Source: Saccharopolyspora ipomoeae (GTDB lineage: Bacteria; Actinomycetota; Actinomycetes; Mycobacteriales; Pseudonocardiaceae). Taken from it: a stretch of 64,000 nt of DNA. The notes beneath the pieces were generated by a model. That model was not told the origin of the DNA, made no database searches, and saw only the letters and a program-made list of their open reading frames with translations. Location of the stretch: contig NZ_JASAOF010000003.1 of NCBI RefSeq assembly GCF_029952525.1, positions 434,001-498,000 on the forward strand. The letters run 5' to 3'. Position numbers and translations under genes: made by a program. How positions within the stretch are numbered: position 1 is the stretch's first letter; each line of letters starts with the position of its first letter. Shown here one piece after another: positions 8,793 through 18,114 of this stretch.

Positions 8793-9107
8793 CTACGACC
8801 AGCGACGAGTCGGCCCGCGTCGGGCGCGGGCCTTCCAGCAGCCGGTGTGCCAGTGCCTGCGCTCGTCGACGCCGCCGAGCTCCGCTTCCGGCCACGCCAC
8901 CACGTGGGCGATGCCCGCCTGGATCTCGTGGTCGCAGCCCGGGCAGCGGTAGATCTTGGTGGCCTGCGCCGCGGGAACGGTGCGCACCATCCAGTCACCG
9001 TCCGGTCCCTGCTCGACGCGGGACGCCCCGTAGGCGGTGCCGGCTCCGCGATGGCTGGTGTCCGCGCGGAGACCCTTGTGGCGCTGCTGTCGATTGCGTC
9101 GAGGCAC
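8793..9107 (-). CDS. Conserved actinobacterial protein with Cys/His metal motif
   Basis: A 104-residue basic protein. The middle holds YRCPGCDHEI and, 30 residues on, HWHTGCW, a CxxC...HxxC set likely to bind zinc. The flanks are Arg-rich. Homologues in actinobacteria are often labelled ATP/GTP-binding without evidence, and I see no P-loop. GTG 9107 begins the conserved part; the upstream gene's stop lies 26 bases before. It sits between the lipoprotein and hydrolase genes on the same strand. Confidence 0.7.
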   Translation of the reverse strand: MPRRNRQQRHKGLRADTSHRGAGTAYGASRVEQGPDGDWMVRTVPAAQATKIYRCPGCDHEIQAGIAHVVAWPEAELGGVDERRHWHTGCWKARARRGPTRRWS

Positions 9108-9133
9108 GACAACAACGGTAACCGGTTCGGCGC

Positions 9134-10108
9134 TCAGGGATTCGCAGGCGGCAGGCTCGGCCACGCCAAGCGCGCCAGGCCCCGGGCGTAGGCGCAGGCG
9201 TCGGGACCGGTCTCACCGGGCACCGCGACGACGAGCTGAGCGACCTCGACCTGCCCCGCGACGGTCCCGAACGGGATGTGCGCGGTCTCCGCCGAGCACA
9301 GGGGAACCTGCGGGTCACCGCCCACGACGCTGAGCACGGTGGGACGCCCGTCCACCGGTTCTTCCACCGCGGCCCCGTGCAGGATCCTGGGCGGTTCACC
9401 CGCGGTGTGCTGCAGCTGCACGCGCGGGGAGTCCGCGGACTGCTCGCCCCACGAGCACTGGTGGCCGCCGACGGCCGGTCGGGGGCGCGCTTCTTCCAGA
9501 CCCGGCACCTGGTTCACGGCGGCCGTGTCCAGCACGGTGCACGGGTCGACGAGGGCCAGCGAGTTCGGCGGGTAGTCGCGGTGCCCGGCCCTGCCCTGCT
9601 GAACCGCGTCGGCAACCGACTCGGCCCCGGCATCGGCGATGCCGCACAGCCCGGCACCGGGTTCACCACCGAGCAGATCGGCGCTGACCTGCAGGGAAAC
9701 ACCGTCGCCGAACCGCACCTGGCGCGTGCAGTGCCCGGGGACGGGCGCGTTCTGCGCGATGCGCAGCGCTCCCCGTTGCACGACGGGATCCCCCGGCCGG
9801 CTGGTGTCGGGCCCGGTCAGCTCGCCGACGGCCAGCTGGACGAGCGTGCCGTCGTCGGGTTTGACGTGCAGCAGGCAGTAGTCCAGCGACACCGTCCCCG
9901 CGTTCGACACCGCGCCGAAGCGCTGCAGCGCTTCGGTATCGGTGAGCGTGCAGGGATCGAGGGTGCGGAGGTCACCGAGCATCGCGCGCGCACTCGTGTC
10001 GACCGGTCTGGAACCGCCGGTCGGAGTGGTGGGCTGCGCGGTGCACGCGGCGAGCAGCACCCAGCACAGCACCAGCAGCAGCATGCCTCGGTGGCGACGC
10101 GGCGACAT
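9134..10108 (-). CDS. Putative lipoprotein with two DUF3558-like halves
   Basis: A 324-residue exported protein. Residues 1-22 are a lipoprotein signal peptide ending in the lipobox LLAAC. The mature part has two similar halves, each starting DPC-T (DPCTLTDTEALQRFG and DPCTVLDTAAVNQVPG) and carrying later paired cysteines, as in actinobacterial DUF3558 lipoproteins. It is probably anchored on the outer face of the membrane; the function is unknown. It is first in the operon leading to the zinc-motif protein and hydrolase. Confidence 0.7.
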   Translation of the reverse strand: MSPRRHRGMLLLVLCWVLLAACTAQPTTPTGGSRPVDTSARAMLGDLRTLDPCTLTDTEALQRFGAVSNAGTVSLDYCLLHVKPDDGTLVQLAVGELTGPDTSRPGDPVVQRGALRIAQNAPVPGHCTRQVRFGDGVSLQVSADLLGGEPGAGLCGIADAGAESVADAVQQGRAGHRDYPPNSLALVDPCTVLDTAAVNQVPGLEEARPRPAVGGHQCSWGEQSADSPRVQLQHTAGEPPRILHGAAVEEPVDGRPTVLSVVGGDPQVPLCSAETAHIPFGTVAGQVEVAQLVVAVPGETGPDACAYARGLARLAWPSLPPANP

Positions 10109-10166
10109 CGACTCAGCCTAGCCCTCGATGACCTTGGAACACAGCGACCGACACCGGCGTGAGCGA

Positions 10167-10235
10167 GGGAACCTTCGTGTCACCACCACGCGCACGAGGG
10201 AACCTCCCTGCCGGGGAGATGACAGGAAGGTTCCC
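10167..10235. repeat. Three copies of the 16-bp element, two in a hairpin
   Basis: Copies at 10167-10182 (GGGAACCTTCGTGTCA), 10198-10213 (GGGAACCTCCCTGCCG) and, inverted, 10220-10235 (reverse complement of consensus). The last two pair over about 15 bases with two mismatches around a six-base loop. They lie downstream of dhaM, so the hairpin could end dha transcription. Confidence 0.75.
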
Positions 10236-10251
10236 TCGCACTGGTCCGGGG

Positions 10252-10938
10252 CTACTCGTCGAAGTCGCGGCGGGCGAGGTCGATGATGCGCTCGACCGCT
10301 TGGACCGCGTCGGGACCGTCGGCGGTCAGCGTGAGGTGGTCGCCCTTGCGGGCGCCGAGACCCATCAGGCCGAGGACGCTGGCCGCGTCCGCCTGCTTGT
10401 CGCCGAGGGCGATCTTGACCGTGGCCTGCAGTCCGGTGAGGCTGCGGGCCAGCAGCGCGGCCGGGCGTGCGTGCAGACCGACCTCGTTGGTCAGTTCCAG
10501 CTCGCGGGTGACCTGGCCGGACTCCGGTGCCGAACCGGCCGGTTCGGCAGCTGCGGAGTCCGCGCTGCCGCGGGCGCTTTCCGCCGCCCGAGCCACGGTC
10601 TTCATGTCGTTGCCGCCCTGGGCCGACACGGCTGCGGCAACGGCTCCCTCCACCAGCGGGGCGTCCACGACCAGCGCGCTGTCGGGATCGCCCAGCGTCT
10701 CCACTGCGAGATCGGCGACCATCTGCGCGCTGCCCAGGTCGTAGAGCACGACAGCGCCCGATCCGGTGTCGGCGTCCGACAGCGCGGCCGAGACCTTCTC
10801 GAAGTCGGTGCCGATCCCGCCGTCGGGCAACCCGCCTGCCGGGACGATGCGCACCTCGGGGGCCATCTGCGCGGCGAGTTCCGCGACTCCCTCCGCGAGG
10901 CCGGTGCTGTGCGAGACGACGACCAGTCCCACGCTCAT
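10252..10938 (-). CDS. dhaM: PTS-dependent dihydroxyacetone kinase phosphoryl donor DhaM, fused to HPr
   Basis: A 228-residue cytoplasmic protein. Residues 1-130 are a mannose-type EIIA domain (VGLVVVSHSTGLAEGV, phospho-His9). An Ala/Ser/Glu linker follows to about 145, then an HPr domain with NEVGLHARPAALLA (phospho-His in GLHARP). It receives phosphate from the PTS and passes it to the ADP held in DhaL. The EIIA-HPr fusion is a known DhaM form; here no EI-like domain follows. Its ATG overlaps the dhaL stop as ATGA, so it is translationally coupled. It is the last gene of dhaKLM. Confidence 0.92.
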   Translation of the reverse strand: MSVGLVVVSHSTGLAEGVAELAAQMAPEVRIVPAGGLPDGGIGTDFEKVSAALSDADTGSGAVVLYDLGSAQMVADLAVETLGDPDSALVVDAPLVEGAVAAAVSAQGGNDMKTVARAAESARGSADSAAAEPAGSAPESGQVTRELELTNEVGLHARPAALLARSLTGLQATVKIALGDKQADAASVLGLMGLGARKGDHLTLTADGPDAVQAVERIIDLARRDFDE

Positions 10939-11573
10939 GAACGGGCTCCTGCGGCTTCGGCGAACGCGGTCAACAGCAGCGCGGTGGAACGCGCACCGGG
11001 GTCGATGTGCCCGGCGCTGCGCTCTCCCAGGTAGGAGGCGCGTCCCTTGCGGGCGACGAGCCCTTCGGTGTCCTGGGCGCCCTGGTGCGCGGCCTCGGCT
11101 GCGGCCGCCAGCACCTTGGCCCCGTCGGCTCCGGACTCGGCCGCGTTGCGGGCGGACTCGACGGCGGGCGCGAGCGCGTCGATCATCGTCTTGTCGCCGA
11201 CCTCGGCGCGGCCGCGCCCGACGACGCCCTCCATCCCGGCCTGCAGCGCCGCGGCCACGGCCCGGCCGTCGAGCTCGGTCTCGTCACCGACCGCCGTGGC
11301 CGCGCGCAGGAACGCCGTGCCGTAGAGGGGACCCGATGCCCCGCCGACGGTGGAGATGAGGACCGTGGCGGCGAGCTTCAACGTGGCGGCCGGGGTTTCC
11401 GGGCCGGCCGTCTCCAGCTTCGCGATGACCGCGCGGAACCCGCGGTCCATGTTCTCGCCGTGGTCGGCGTCGCCGATCTCGCGGTCCAGCTGGATCAGCT
11501 CGTCGCGGTGCTCGGCGACCACGGCGGCACCCGCCCGCAGCGCCGAGGCGATGTCCTGTGCTGTGCAACCCAT
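10935..11573 (-). CDS. dhaL: Dihydroxyacetone kinase subunit DhaL (ADP-binding)
   Basis: A 212-residue helical-barrel protein that holds ADP, phosphorylated by DhaM, and transfers the phosphate to dihydroxyacetone on DhaK. Visible motifs are the metal-binding REIGDADHGENMDRGF, the GGASGPLYGTAF nucleotide loop and GDKTMIDAL. RASYLGERSAGHIDPGA closes the site. GAGGAGGAG precedes the ATG at 11573. It lies 14 bases after dhaK and overlaps dhaM by four. Confidence 0.93.
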   Translation of the reverse strand: MGCTAQDIASALRAGAAVVAEHRDELIQLDREIGDADHGENMDRGFRAVIAKLETAGPETPAATLKLAATVLISTVGGASGPLYGTAFLRAATAVGDETELDGRAVAAALQAGMEGVVGRGRAEVGDKTMIDALAPAVESARNAAESGADGAKVLAAAAEAAHQGAQDTEGLVARKGRASYLGERSAGHIDPGARSTALLLTAFAEAAGARS

Positions 11574-11587
11574 TCCGGGACTCCTCC

Positions 11588-12583
<996 letters not shown>

Positions 12584-12684
12584 CCGCTGGCCTCCCTGCC
12601 TGCGCTCCCGCCGCCGAAGTCACCTGAAGGACTCGGCGCGATCAACCGTGCGCGGTCAACTCTGCACGGGACGAGCGCCCGCGC

Positions 12685-12713
12685 GCATCCCCCTCGGTCA
12701 GGGAGGGGGATGC
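12685..12713. terminator. Strong hairpin downstream of aldehyde dehydrogenase
   Basis: GCATCCCCCTC and GAGGGGGATGC form a perfect 11-bp stem with a seven-base loop. It lies after the aldehyde dehydrogenase stop (minus strand) and before dhaK, and so should separate the two transcription units. Confidence 0.75.
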
Positions 12714-12719
12714 GAGCAA

Positions 12720-12735
12720 GGGAACCTTCCTGTCA
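12720..12735 (+). repeat. Dispersed 16-bp element, single copy
   Basis: Exact consensus, preceded by GCGAGCAA and followed by CCACGGGCGCA. It abuts the hairpin at 12685-12713, between the aldehyde dehydrogenase end and dhaK. Confidence 0.8.
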
Positions 12736-12780
12736 CCACGGGCGCAAGCCAAAACACCGACCGCGGTGGTCCCGATCCGC

Positions 12781-14289
12781 TCAGCGACCGCGCATGACCT
12801 TGATGAGCTTGACGACGGTGCGGACGGTGCCCTTGGGGCGGGCGAAGCTCATCGGGTTGAGCGGGATCTTGAACTTGGTGCGGGTGACCGACTGCGGGCG
12901 GGCGAACTCGCGCAGGCCGTCGGCACCGTGGATCCGGCCGAAGCCGGAGTCGCCGACACCGCCGAACGGCAGCGCGGGCACGCCGGCGAAGGCGATCACC
13001 GAGTTGACCGCGACCATGCCGCTGCGCAGCCGGCGCGCCAGTTCCAGGCCGCGGGCGCGGGAGAAGACGGTGGCGCCCAGCCCGTACTTGGTGGCGTTGG
13101 CGAGGGTGACGGCCTCGTCCACGTCACGCACCCGCTGCACCACCAGGGTCGGGCCGAAGGTCTCCTCGGTGACGGCGGCGGAGTCCTCGGGGGCATCGGC
13201 GATCACCACGGGCTCGACGAACGGCGGGCGCACCGAGTCCCGGCCGCCGATCACGGCGCGGCCGCCGCGGTTGATGGCGTCGTCGATGTGGTCTCGGATG
13301 ATGTTGACCTGCGAGGCCATCGTGATCGGGCCGAAGTCGGCGCCGGGCTCACCGCCCGGGCGCAGCTTGGCGGCGCGGTCGCTGACCATCTTCAGGTACC
13401 GGTCGGCGACGGCTTCGTGCACGTAGACGCGCTCTACGCCGATGCAGGTCTGGCCCGCGTTGGACATCGCGCCCCACACCGCCGCGTCGGCGGCGGCGGC
13501 GAGGTCGGCGTCGGAGTCGACGATGAGGGCGTCCTTGCCGCCGCACTCGACGAGCACCGGGACGAGGTTCTCCGCGCAGGAGGCCATCACGCGCTTGCCG
13601 GTGGCGGTGGACCCGGTGAATGCCACCTTGTTCACACCGGCCTGGCACAGGGCGGCGCCGGTCTGCCCGAACCCGGTCACCAGCTGGAACACCGGGTGCT
13701 CGGGTACGGCCTCGGCGAAGCTCTTGACCAGCCACTCCCCGACCCCGGGGGTGAGCTCGCTGGGCTTGAACACCACGGCGTTGCCCGCGGCGAGCGCGTA
13801 GGCGATGGAGCCCATGGGCGTGAACGCCGGGTAGTTCCAGGGGCCGATGACGCCGACAACGCCGTACGGGAGGTACTCGACCGTGGCGGTCTGGTTGGAC
13901 ATCAGCACGCCGGGCGAGACCTTGCGGCGCTTGAGGACCTTCTCGGCGTTGGAGGTGGCCCAGGCGAGGTGGTCGATGACCAGGACCAGTTCGAGCTTGG
14001 CGTCTTCGAGCGGCTTGCCGGTCTCGGCGCAGATCACGCCCGCGAGCTCATCAAGGCGTTTGACCAGCAGTTTCCGCCAGCGATCGAGATGCTGCTTGCG
14101 GCCGGAGAAGCCGAGCGCATCCCACGCCGCCTGCGCTTCGCGAGCTGCCGCGACCCGGTTGCCGACCGTCTCCGCGTCGTGGATCGGATGCTCGCCCACC
14201 ACTTCACCGGTGCGCGGATCGATCGACTCGAACGTCTCGAACCGCGCGTCGGCGATTTCCTCGACGTTCCCACGGGCGGTCTGGGTCAT
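12781..14289 (-). CDS. NAD(P)-dependent aldehyde dehydrogenase, succinate-semialdehyde type
   Basis: A 502-residue soluble aldehyde dehydrogenase. Cofactor region GVVGVIGPWNYPAFTP and FTGSTATGKRV, catalytic Glu in LVECGGKDALIV and catalytic Cys in NAGQTCIGVERVYV are all present, as is the C-terminal LPFGGVGDSGFGR. The pattern is closest to the succinate-semialdehyde/medium-chain group; the exact aldehyde is uncertain. The C-terminal tail (about 30 residues, basic) is longer than usual. It appears monocistronic. Confidence 0.9.
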   Translation of the reverse strand: MTQTARGNVEEIADARFETFESIDPRTGEVVGEHPIHDAETVGNRVAAAREAQAAWDALGFSGRKQHLDRWRKLLVKRLDELAGVICAETGKPLEDAKLELVLVIDHLAWATSNAEKVLKRRKVSPGVLMSNQTATVEYLPYGVVGVIGPWNYPAFTPMGSIAYALAAGNAVVFKPSELTPGVGEWLVKSFAEAVPEHPVFQLVTGFGQTGAALCQAGVNKVAFTGSTATGKRVMASCAENLVPVLVECGGKDALIVDSDADLAAAADAAVWGAMSNAGQTCIGVERVYVHEAVADRYLKMVSDRAAKLRPGGEPGADFGPITMASQVNIIRDHIDDAINRGGRAVIGGRDSVRPPFVEPVVIADAPEDSAAVTEETFGPTLVVQRVRDVDEAVTLANATKYGLGATVFSRARGLELARRLRSGMVAVNSVIAFAGVPALPFGGVGDSGFGRIHGADGLREFARPQSVTRTKFKIPLNPMSFARPKGTVRTVVKLIKVMRGR

Positions 14290-14497
14290 GGCCGGCCTCC
14301 CACCATTACGACGGTCATTGTCACGATGCAGCCTACGAAATCACGGGTCGGGAAAGAACCGTCCTGTACCGCCCGACTCATGTGCTGGACACGGGGCGTT
14401 GACCACTGGTCCACTTGTCAGCTGCGTTCCGGCCGCCACCGTAGCCAGCGGATCTTGAAATGCGGGCGGGAACCGGGGAATCGGTGCCGAAATGCAA

Positions 14498-14534
14498 GAC
14501 GGCGCCCGCGCTCACCGGGAGCTCGGACGCCGTC
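14498..14534. terminator. Hairpin terminator after the symporter operon
   Basis: GACGGCG (14498-14504) pairs with CGCCGTC (14528-14534); a shorter inner CCG/CGG pair is possible. It lies 20 bases after the stop of the minus-strand gene at 14555. The rest of 14290-14497 holds no gene that I can support. Confidence 0.55.
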
Positions 14535-14554
14535 TCGGGCGATCTCAGGTCACG

Positions 14555-14812
14555 TCATTCGGCGGTGGTGCCGCCTTCGACGTCGTCGGGAACCGTGATC
14601 GGGCGCAGTCGCGCCCAGGCGACGAACACCGCCGCGAACACCACCATGCCGACACCGGCCCACAGGTTGATGTTGATTCCCGCGGACTTCTCGACCTCGG
14701 GCTGGACGAAGCCGAGCACGACCAGAACGACGCCGTAGATGCCGAACAGCAGCGCGATCACCGTGCGAATGTCGAAGGCACCTGCGCTGTGCCCCGAACC
14801 TCCACTAGCCAT
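14555..14812 (-). CDS. Small two-helix membrane partner of the sodium symporter
   Basis: An 85-residue protein: a short Gly/Ser N-terminus, FDIRTVIALLFGIYGVVLVV as helix 1, an NLWAGVGMVVFAAVFVAWARL helix 2 and an acidic tail. Proteins of this kind commonly follow vSGLT-type symporter genes in actinobacteria. It lies 22 bases downstream of the symporter gene and is probably co-translated; its role (stability or gating) is inference. Confidence 0.75.
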   Translation of the reverse strand: MASGGSGHSAGAFDIRTVIALLFGIYGVVLVVLGFVQPEVEKSAGININLWAGVGMVVFAAVFVAWARLRPITVPDDVEGGTTAE

Positions 14813-14834
14813 GAGATTTCCTCCCAGTCCTGGC

Positions 14835-16511
14835 TCAGCCGAAGATGATGTTGAGGGCGATGATCAGGATCAGCGCGATGCCTGCCAGCAGGCCCGGCCG
14901 CCGGTACCAACCGGCGTCCTCACCCGTGGTGGACGCCTGCAGGTTCTCCTTCGGCGTCAGCGACCACACGAGACCGACCAGCTGCTCCTCGGTCTTGGGC
15001 TTGGTGGCCAACGAGACCACGACGCTGACGATGACGTCGACCACGAAGGCGACACCGGCACCGACGAAGCTCGCGCCCTGACCGGGCAGGTCCCACACCC
15101 CGCTCTCAGCCAGAGCGTAGACCGCGATGGCCGAGGCCGTACCGAACACCAGACCGGACCAACCGGCGTGGGCGGTCATCCTCTTCCAGAACATGCCGAG
15201 GATGAAGGTCGCGAACAGCGGTGCGTTGAAGAACGAGAACAGCTGCTGGAGGTAGTCCATCAGGTTCTCGTAGCCGGAGGCGATGAACGCCGTGCCGACG
15301 GCCGCGAGGGTGGCGCCGACGGTGACCCAGCGGCCCATCTGCAGGTAGTAGTGGTCCGGCTTGTCCTTGACGACGTAGGCCTGCCAGATGTCGTAGGTGA
15401 ACACCGTGTTGAACGACGACAAGTTCGCGGCCATACCGGCCATGAACGACGCCAGCAGACCGGCGAGCGCGATGCCGAGGATGCCGTTGGGCAGCAGGTC
15501 TCGCATCATCAGCAGGATCGCGTCGTTGTAGTCGTACGGACCCTGCTCGGTCAGCTTGTAGTTGGTCATCTCCGGGATGATCACCGCGGCGATCATGCCG
15601 GGGATGATCACGATGAACGGGATGAACATCTTCGGGAAGGCGCCGATGATCGGGGTCCGCTGCGCGGCCGACATCGACTTGGAGGCCATCGCGCGCTGGA
15701 CCTCGACGAAGTTCGTGGTCCAGTAACCGAAGGACAGCACGAAGCCGAGACCGAAGATCATGCCGATGACGCTGAGGACCGGGTTGTCGAAGCCGGTCAG
15801 CTCAGCACCCGGCCAGGCGGTCAGCTGCTCGGCGCCGCCCTTGCTGGCGGTGACCTTGTCGACCAGGCCCTGCACACCGCCGACCTTGACCAGGCCGACG
15901 ATGGTCAGCGGCAGCAGCGCCGCGACGATCACGAAGAACTGCAGCACCTCGTTGTAGATGGCGGCGGACAGGCCGCCCAGCGCGGTGTAGGAGAGCACGA
16001 TCAGGGCGGCGATCAGGACCGACACCCACAGCGGCCAGCCCAGCAGCGCGTTGACGATGCTGGCCAGCAGGAAGAGGTTCACGCCTGCGATGAGCACCTG
16101 GGCCAGGGCGAAGGAGATGCCGTTGACCAGGTGCGCCGCTTTGCCGAATCGGCGGAGCATGAATTCGGGAACGCTTCGGACCTTGGAGCCGTAGTAGAAC
16201 GGCATCATGACCACGCCGAGGAACAGCATGGCCGGGACTGCACCGATCCAGAAGTAGTGCATCGTCGGCATGCCGTATTCGGCGCCGTTGGCCGACATGC
16301 CGATGATTTCGATGGCGCCGAGGTTCGCCGAGATGAACGCCAGACCCGTCACCCACGCGGGCAGCGCGCGCCCGGAGAGGAAGAAGTCAAGACTGGTGGA
16401 AACGGCCCGCCTCGCGAGCCAGCCGATTCCCAGTACGAACGCGAAATACAGCGCCAACAACGCGTAGTCGACGCCGTTCGCGTCGAGTAGCTGACCTTGG
16501 GCTAGCAGCAC
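14835..16511 (-). CDS. Sodium:solute symporter (SSS family, vSGLT-like)
   Basis: About 558 residues with 13-14 predicted membrane helices. The SSS signature region ALPAWVTGLAFISANLGAIE and the sodium-site helix GLLASFMAGMAANLSSFNTVFTYDIW are clear. The family imports sugars or similar solutes with sodium; the subgroup resembles sugar transporters of streptomycetes. GTG 16511 is the likely start, with GGAGG 10 bases upstream; longer in-frame starts add an unconserved leader. The divergent 304-base region to 16816 holds its promoter. Confidence 0.87.
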   Translation of the reverse strand: MLLAQGQLLDANGVDYALLALYFAFVLGIGWLARRAVSTSLDFFLSGRALPAWVTGLAFISANLGAIEIIGMSANGAEYGMPTMHYFWIGAVPAMLFLGVVMMPFYYGSKVRSVPEFMLRRFGKAAHLVNGISFALAQVLIAGVNLFLLASIVNALLGWPLWVSVLIAALIVLSYTALGGLSAAIYNEVLQFFVIVAALLPLTIVGLVKVGGVQGLVDKVTASKGGAEQLTAWPGAELTGFDNPVLSVIGMIFGLGFVLSFGYWTTNFVEVQRAMASKSMSAAQRTPIIGAFPKMFIPFIVIIPGMIAAVIIPEMTNYKLTEQGPYDYNDAILLMMRDLLPNGILGIALAGLLASFMAGMAANLSSFNTVFTYDIWQAYVVKDKPDHYYLQMGRWVTVGATLAAVGTAFIASGYENLMDYLQQLFSFFNAPLFATFILGMFWKRMTAHAGWSGLVFGTASAIAVYALAESGVWDLPGQGASFVGAGVAFVVDVIVSVVVSLATKPKTEEQLVGLVWSLTPKENLQASTTGEDAGWYRRPGLLAGIALILIIALNIIFG

Positions 16512-16764
16512 TGCCGCCCCACCTCCCACAGACCCAACAAAGTCAAACGAGAACCACCACATTCGCGATAGCGGTCGGACAGTACCGCACAGATGAGGCG
16601 GTGGTCGTAAGCCGATATCAATTCGTTGGAGAAGACACTAAATCGATCACGGAACTTCCGCCGAGTGGCGTCACGCAGGAGACTTTCCGGTCGTACGCGT
16701 GTGCACCCCGTGAGCACCCGGGTCCATGCGAGTGATATACGCATTGCCCCGCCGATTTCGACTC

Positions 16765-16786
16765 ACCGTGACTGTATCGTCACGGT
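16765..16786. promoter_or_regulatory. 22-bp inverted repeat, candidate operator
   Basis: Arms ACCGTGAC and GTCACGGT are perfect and separated by TGTATC. The repeat ends 30 bases before the GTG of the 63-residue gene, placing it at or near that gene's promoter core. It could bind a dimeric regulator; it is also in the region shared with the divergent symporter gene. No candidate regulator gene is adjacent. Confidence 0.55.
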
Positions 16787-16815
16787 ATGCATTCGCAACG
16801 CTGCGGGGAGGAATC

Positions 16816-17007
16816 GTGAACGCCCGGATCGATTTGGCGATCAGCGCCGGACTCGCGGAATACCCGATCGAGGAATCGCGGTCCGGCGACATCGCGCCGA
16901 CCGAATTCCGCCGCGAAGGACTGCTCCACCAGCTGACGGCAGTGCTCGCACCGCTGACCGCACGGCGCCTGCACCCCTGCGACTGCCCCGGCCACGCGCA
17001 CCGCTGA
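16816..17007 (+). CDS. 63-residue protein with Cys-rich C-terminus, unknown
   Basis: GTG 16816 follows GGGAGGAATC, an excellent ribosome site, supporting a real gene. The product starts NARIDLAISAGLAEYPIEES, is amphipathic in the middle, and ends ARRLHPCDCPGHAHR, a compact Cys/His cluster that could bind metal or be modified. I recognise no family. The inverted repeat at 16765-16786 lies just upstream. No modification enzyme is adjacent, so a peptide-precursor role is only a possibility. Confidence 0.6.
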   Translation: MNARIDLAISAGLAEYPIEESRSGDIAPTEFRREGLLHQLTAVLAPLTARRLHPCDCPGHAHR

Positions 17008-17062
17008 CCCCGCCGGCTACCCGCATCAAGTCCCGCTCGCTTCGCCGCGGGGACGCGAGCAC

Positions 17063-17290
17063 GGGAACCTTTCTGCCACTCCCCGACGAACGGCGACCAT
17101 CATCGACCCGGCGAAGCCGTCTAGATCAATTCTTCGGCCCGTGAGCGCGGTGAGAGGGGAACCTTCCTGTCATCGCCAGATCCGCACCACCGCCGGATCA
17201 AGATCGACTTTTGGCGCGGTGCGATCCTCCGGAAAGCCATCGCGAAACGATCGTTCCCCCGATGACCTGAGGAAGGGAACCTTCCTGTCA
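17063..17290 (+). repeat. Three direct copies of the 16-bp element
   Basis: Copies at 17063-17078 (GGGAACCTTTCTGCCA), 17157-17172 and 17275-17290 (both exact consensus), all in the same orientation and about 94 and 118 bases apart. They fill the convergent gap between the 63-residue gene and nucS, which holds no other feature that I can see. Confidence 0.8.
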
Positions 17291-17334
17291 CTCCAGCGCC
17301 GAACGCCCCCGCGACGACGGGAGCGCTCGTGCGA

Positions 17335-17994
17335 TCAGAACAGGCGGTACTCGTCGGGCTCGATGCCGCGGAGCTTGTCGTAGTCCAGGACGACGCAGCG
17401 GATACCGCGGTCCTCGGCCAGCGTCCGCGCCTGCGGCTTGATCTGCTGCGCGGCGAACACACCCGAGACCGGTGCCAGCAACGGGTCGCGGTTGAGCAGT
17501 TCGAGGTAGCGGGTCAGCTGCTCGACACCATCGATCTCGCCGCGACGCTTGATCTCCACGGCGACGCTCTTGCCCGCGTCGTCGCGGCACATCAGGTCGA
17601 CCGGCCCGATCGCGGTCGGGAACTCCCTGCGCACCAGCGACCACCCGTCACCCAGGGTCGTCACGTGCTCGGCCAGCAGCTCCTGCAGGTGCGACTCCAC
17701 GCCGTCCTTGACCAGGCCCGGCTCCGCACCCAGCTCGTGCTTGGAGTCGTGCAGCACCTCGGCGACGGTGATCACCAGCTTCTCGCCGGCCTTGTTCTGC
17801 ACCGTCCACACGTCGGGGTCCTCGATGAGCCAGCACGGCGGGCTCATCCAGTTCAACGGCTTGTAGGCGCGGTCGTCGGAGTGCACCGACACCGAACCGT
17901 CGGCCTTCACCAGCAGCAGTCGCTGCGCCATCGGCAGGTGCGCGGTGAGGCGTCCGACGTAGTCCACCTGGCAGCGGGCAATCACGAGTCGCAC
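17335..17994 (-). CDS. nucS: Mismatch-specific endonuclease NucS/EndoMS
   Basis: A 219-residue nuclease that cuts both strands at G-T, G-G and T-T mismatches and replaces MutS/MutL repair in most actinobacteria. The N-terminal DNA-binding domain ([21 protein letters not shown]) and the PD-(D/E)xK-like nuclease core ([30 protein letters not shown]) are complete. The C-terminus ends in an acidic EPDEYRLF, similar to the sliding-clamp-binding tail of the family. GTG 17994 fits the conserved N-terminus. The M. tuberculosis counterpart lies in the same neighbourhood. Confidence 0.94.
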   Translation of the reverse strand: MRLVIARCQVDYVGRLTAHLPMAQRLLLVKADGSVSVHSDDRAYKPLNWMSPPCWLIEDPDVWTVQNKAGEKLVITVAEVLHDSKHELGAEPGLVKDGVESHLQELLAEHVTTLGDGWSLVRREFPTAIGPVDLMCRDDAGKSVAVEIKRRGEIDGVEQLTRYLELLNRDPLLAPVSGVFAAQQIKPQARTLAEDRGIRCVVLDYDKLRGIEPDEYRLF

Positions 17995-18114
17995 CCGGCA
18001 CAGAGTACGGGCGTGGTGATCGATGTCGAGCACCCCCACGGGTGATCAAGCTCGGTCACCCGGTCAGGACCCGCTCCACCAGGCCTCCCACCACCGGAGT
18101 TACCGTTACCGCTC

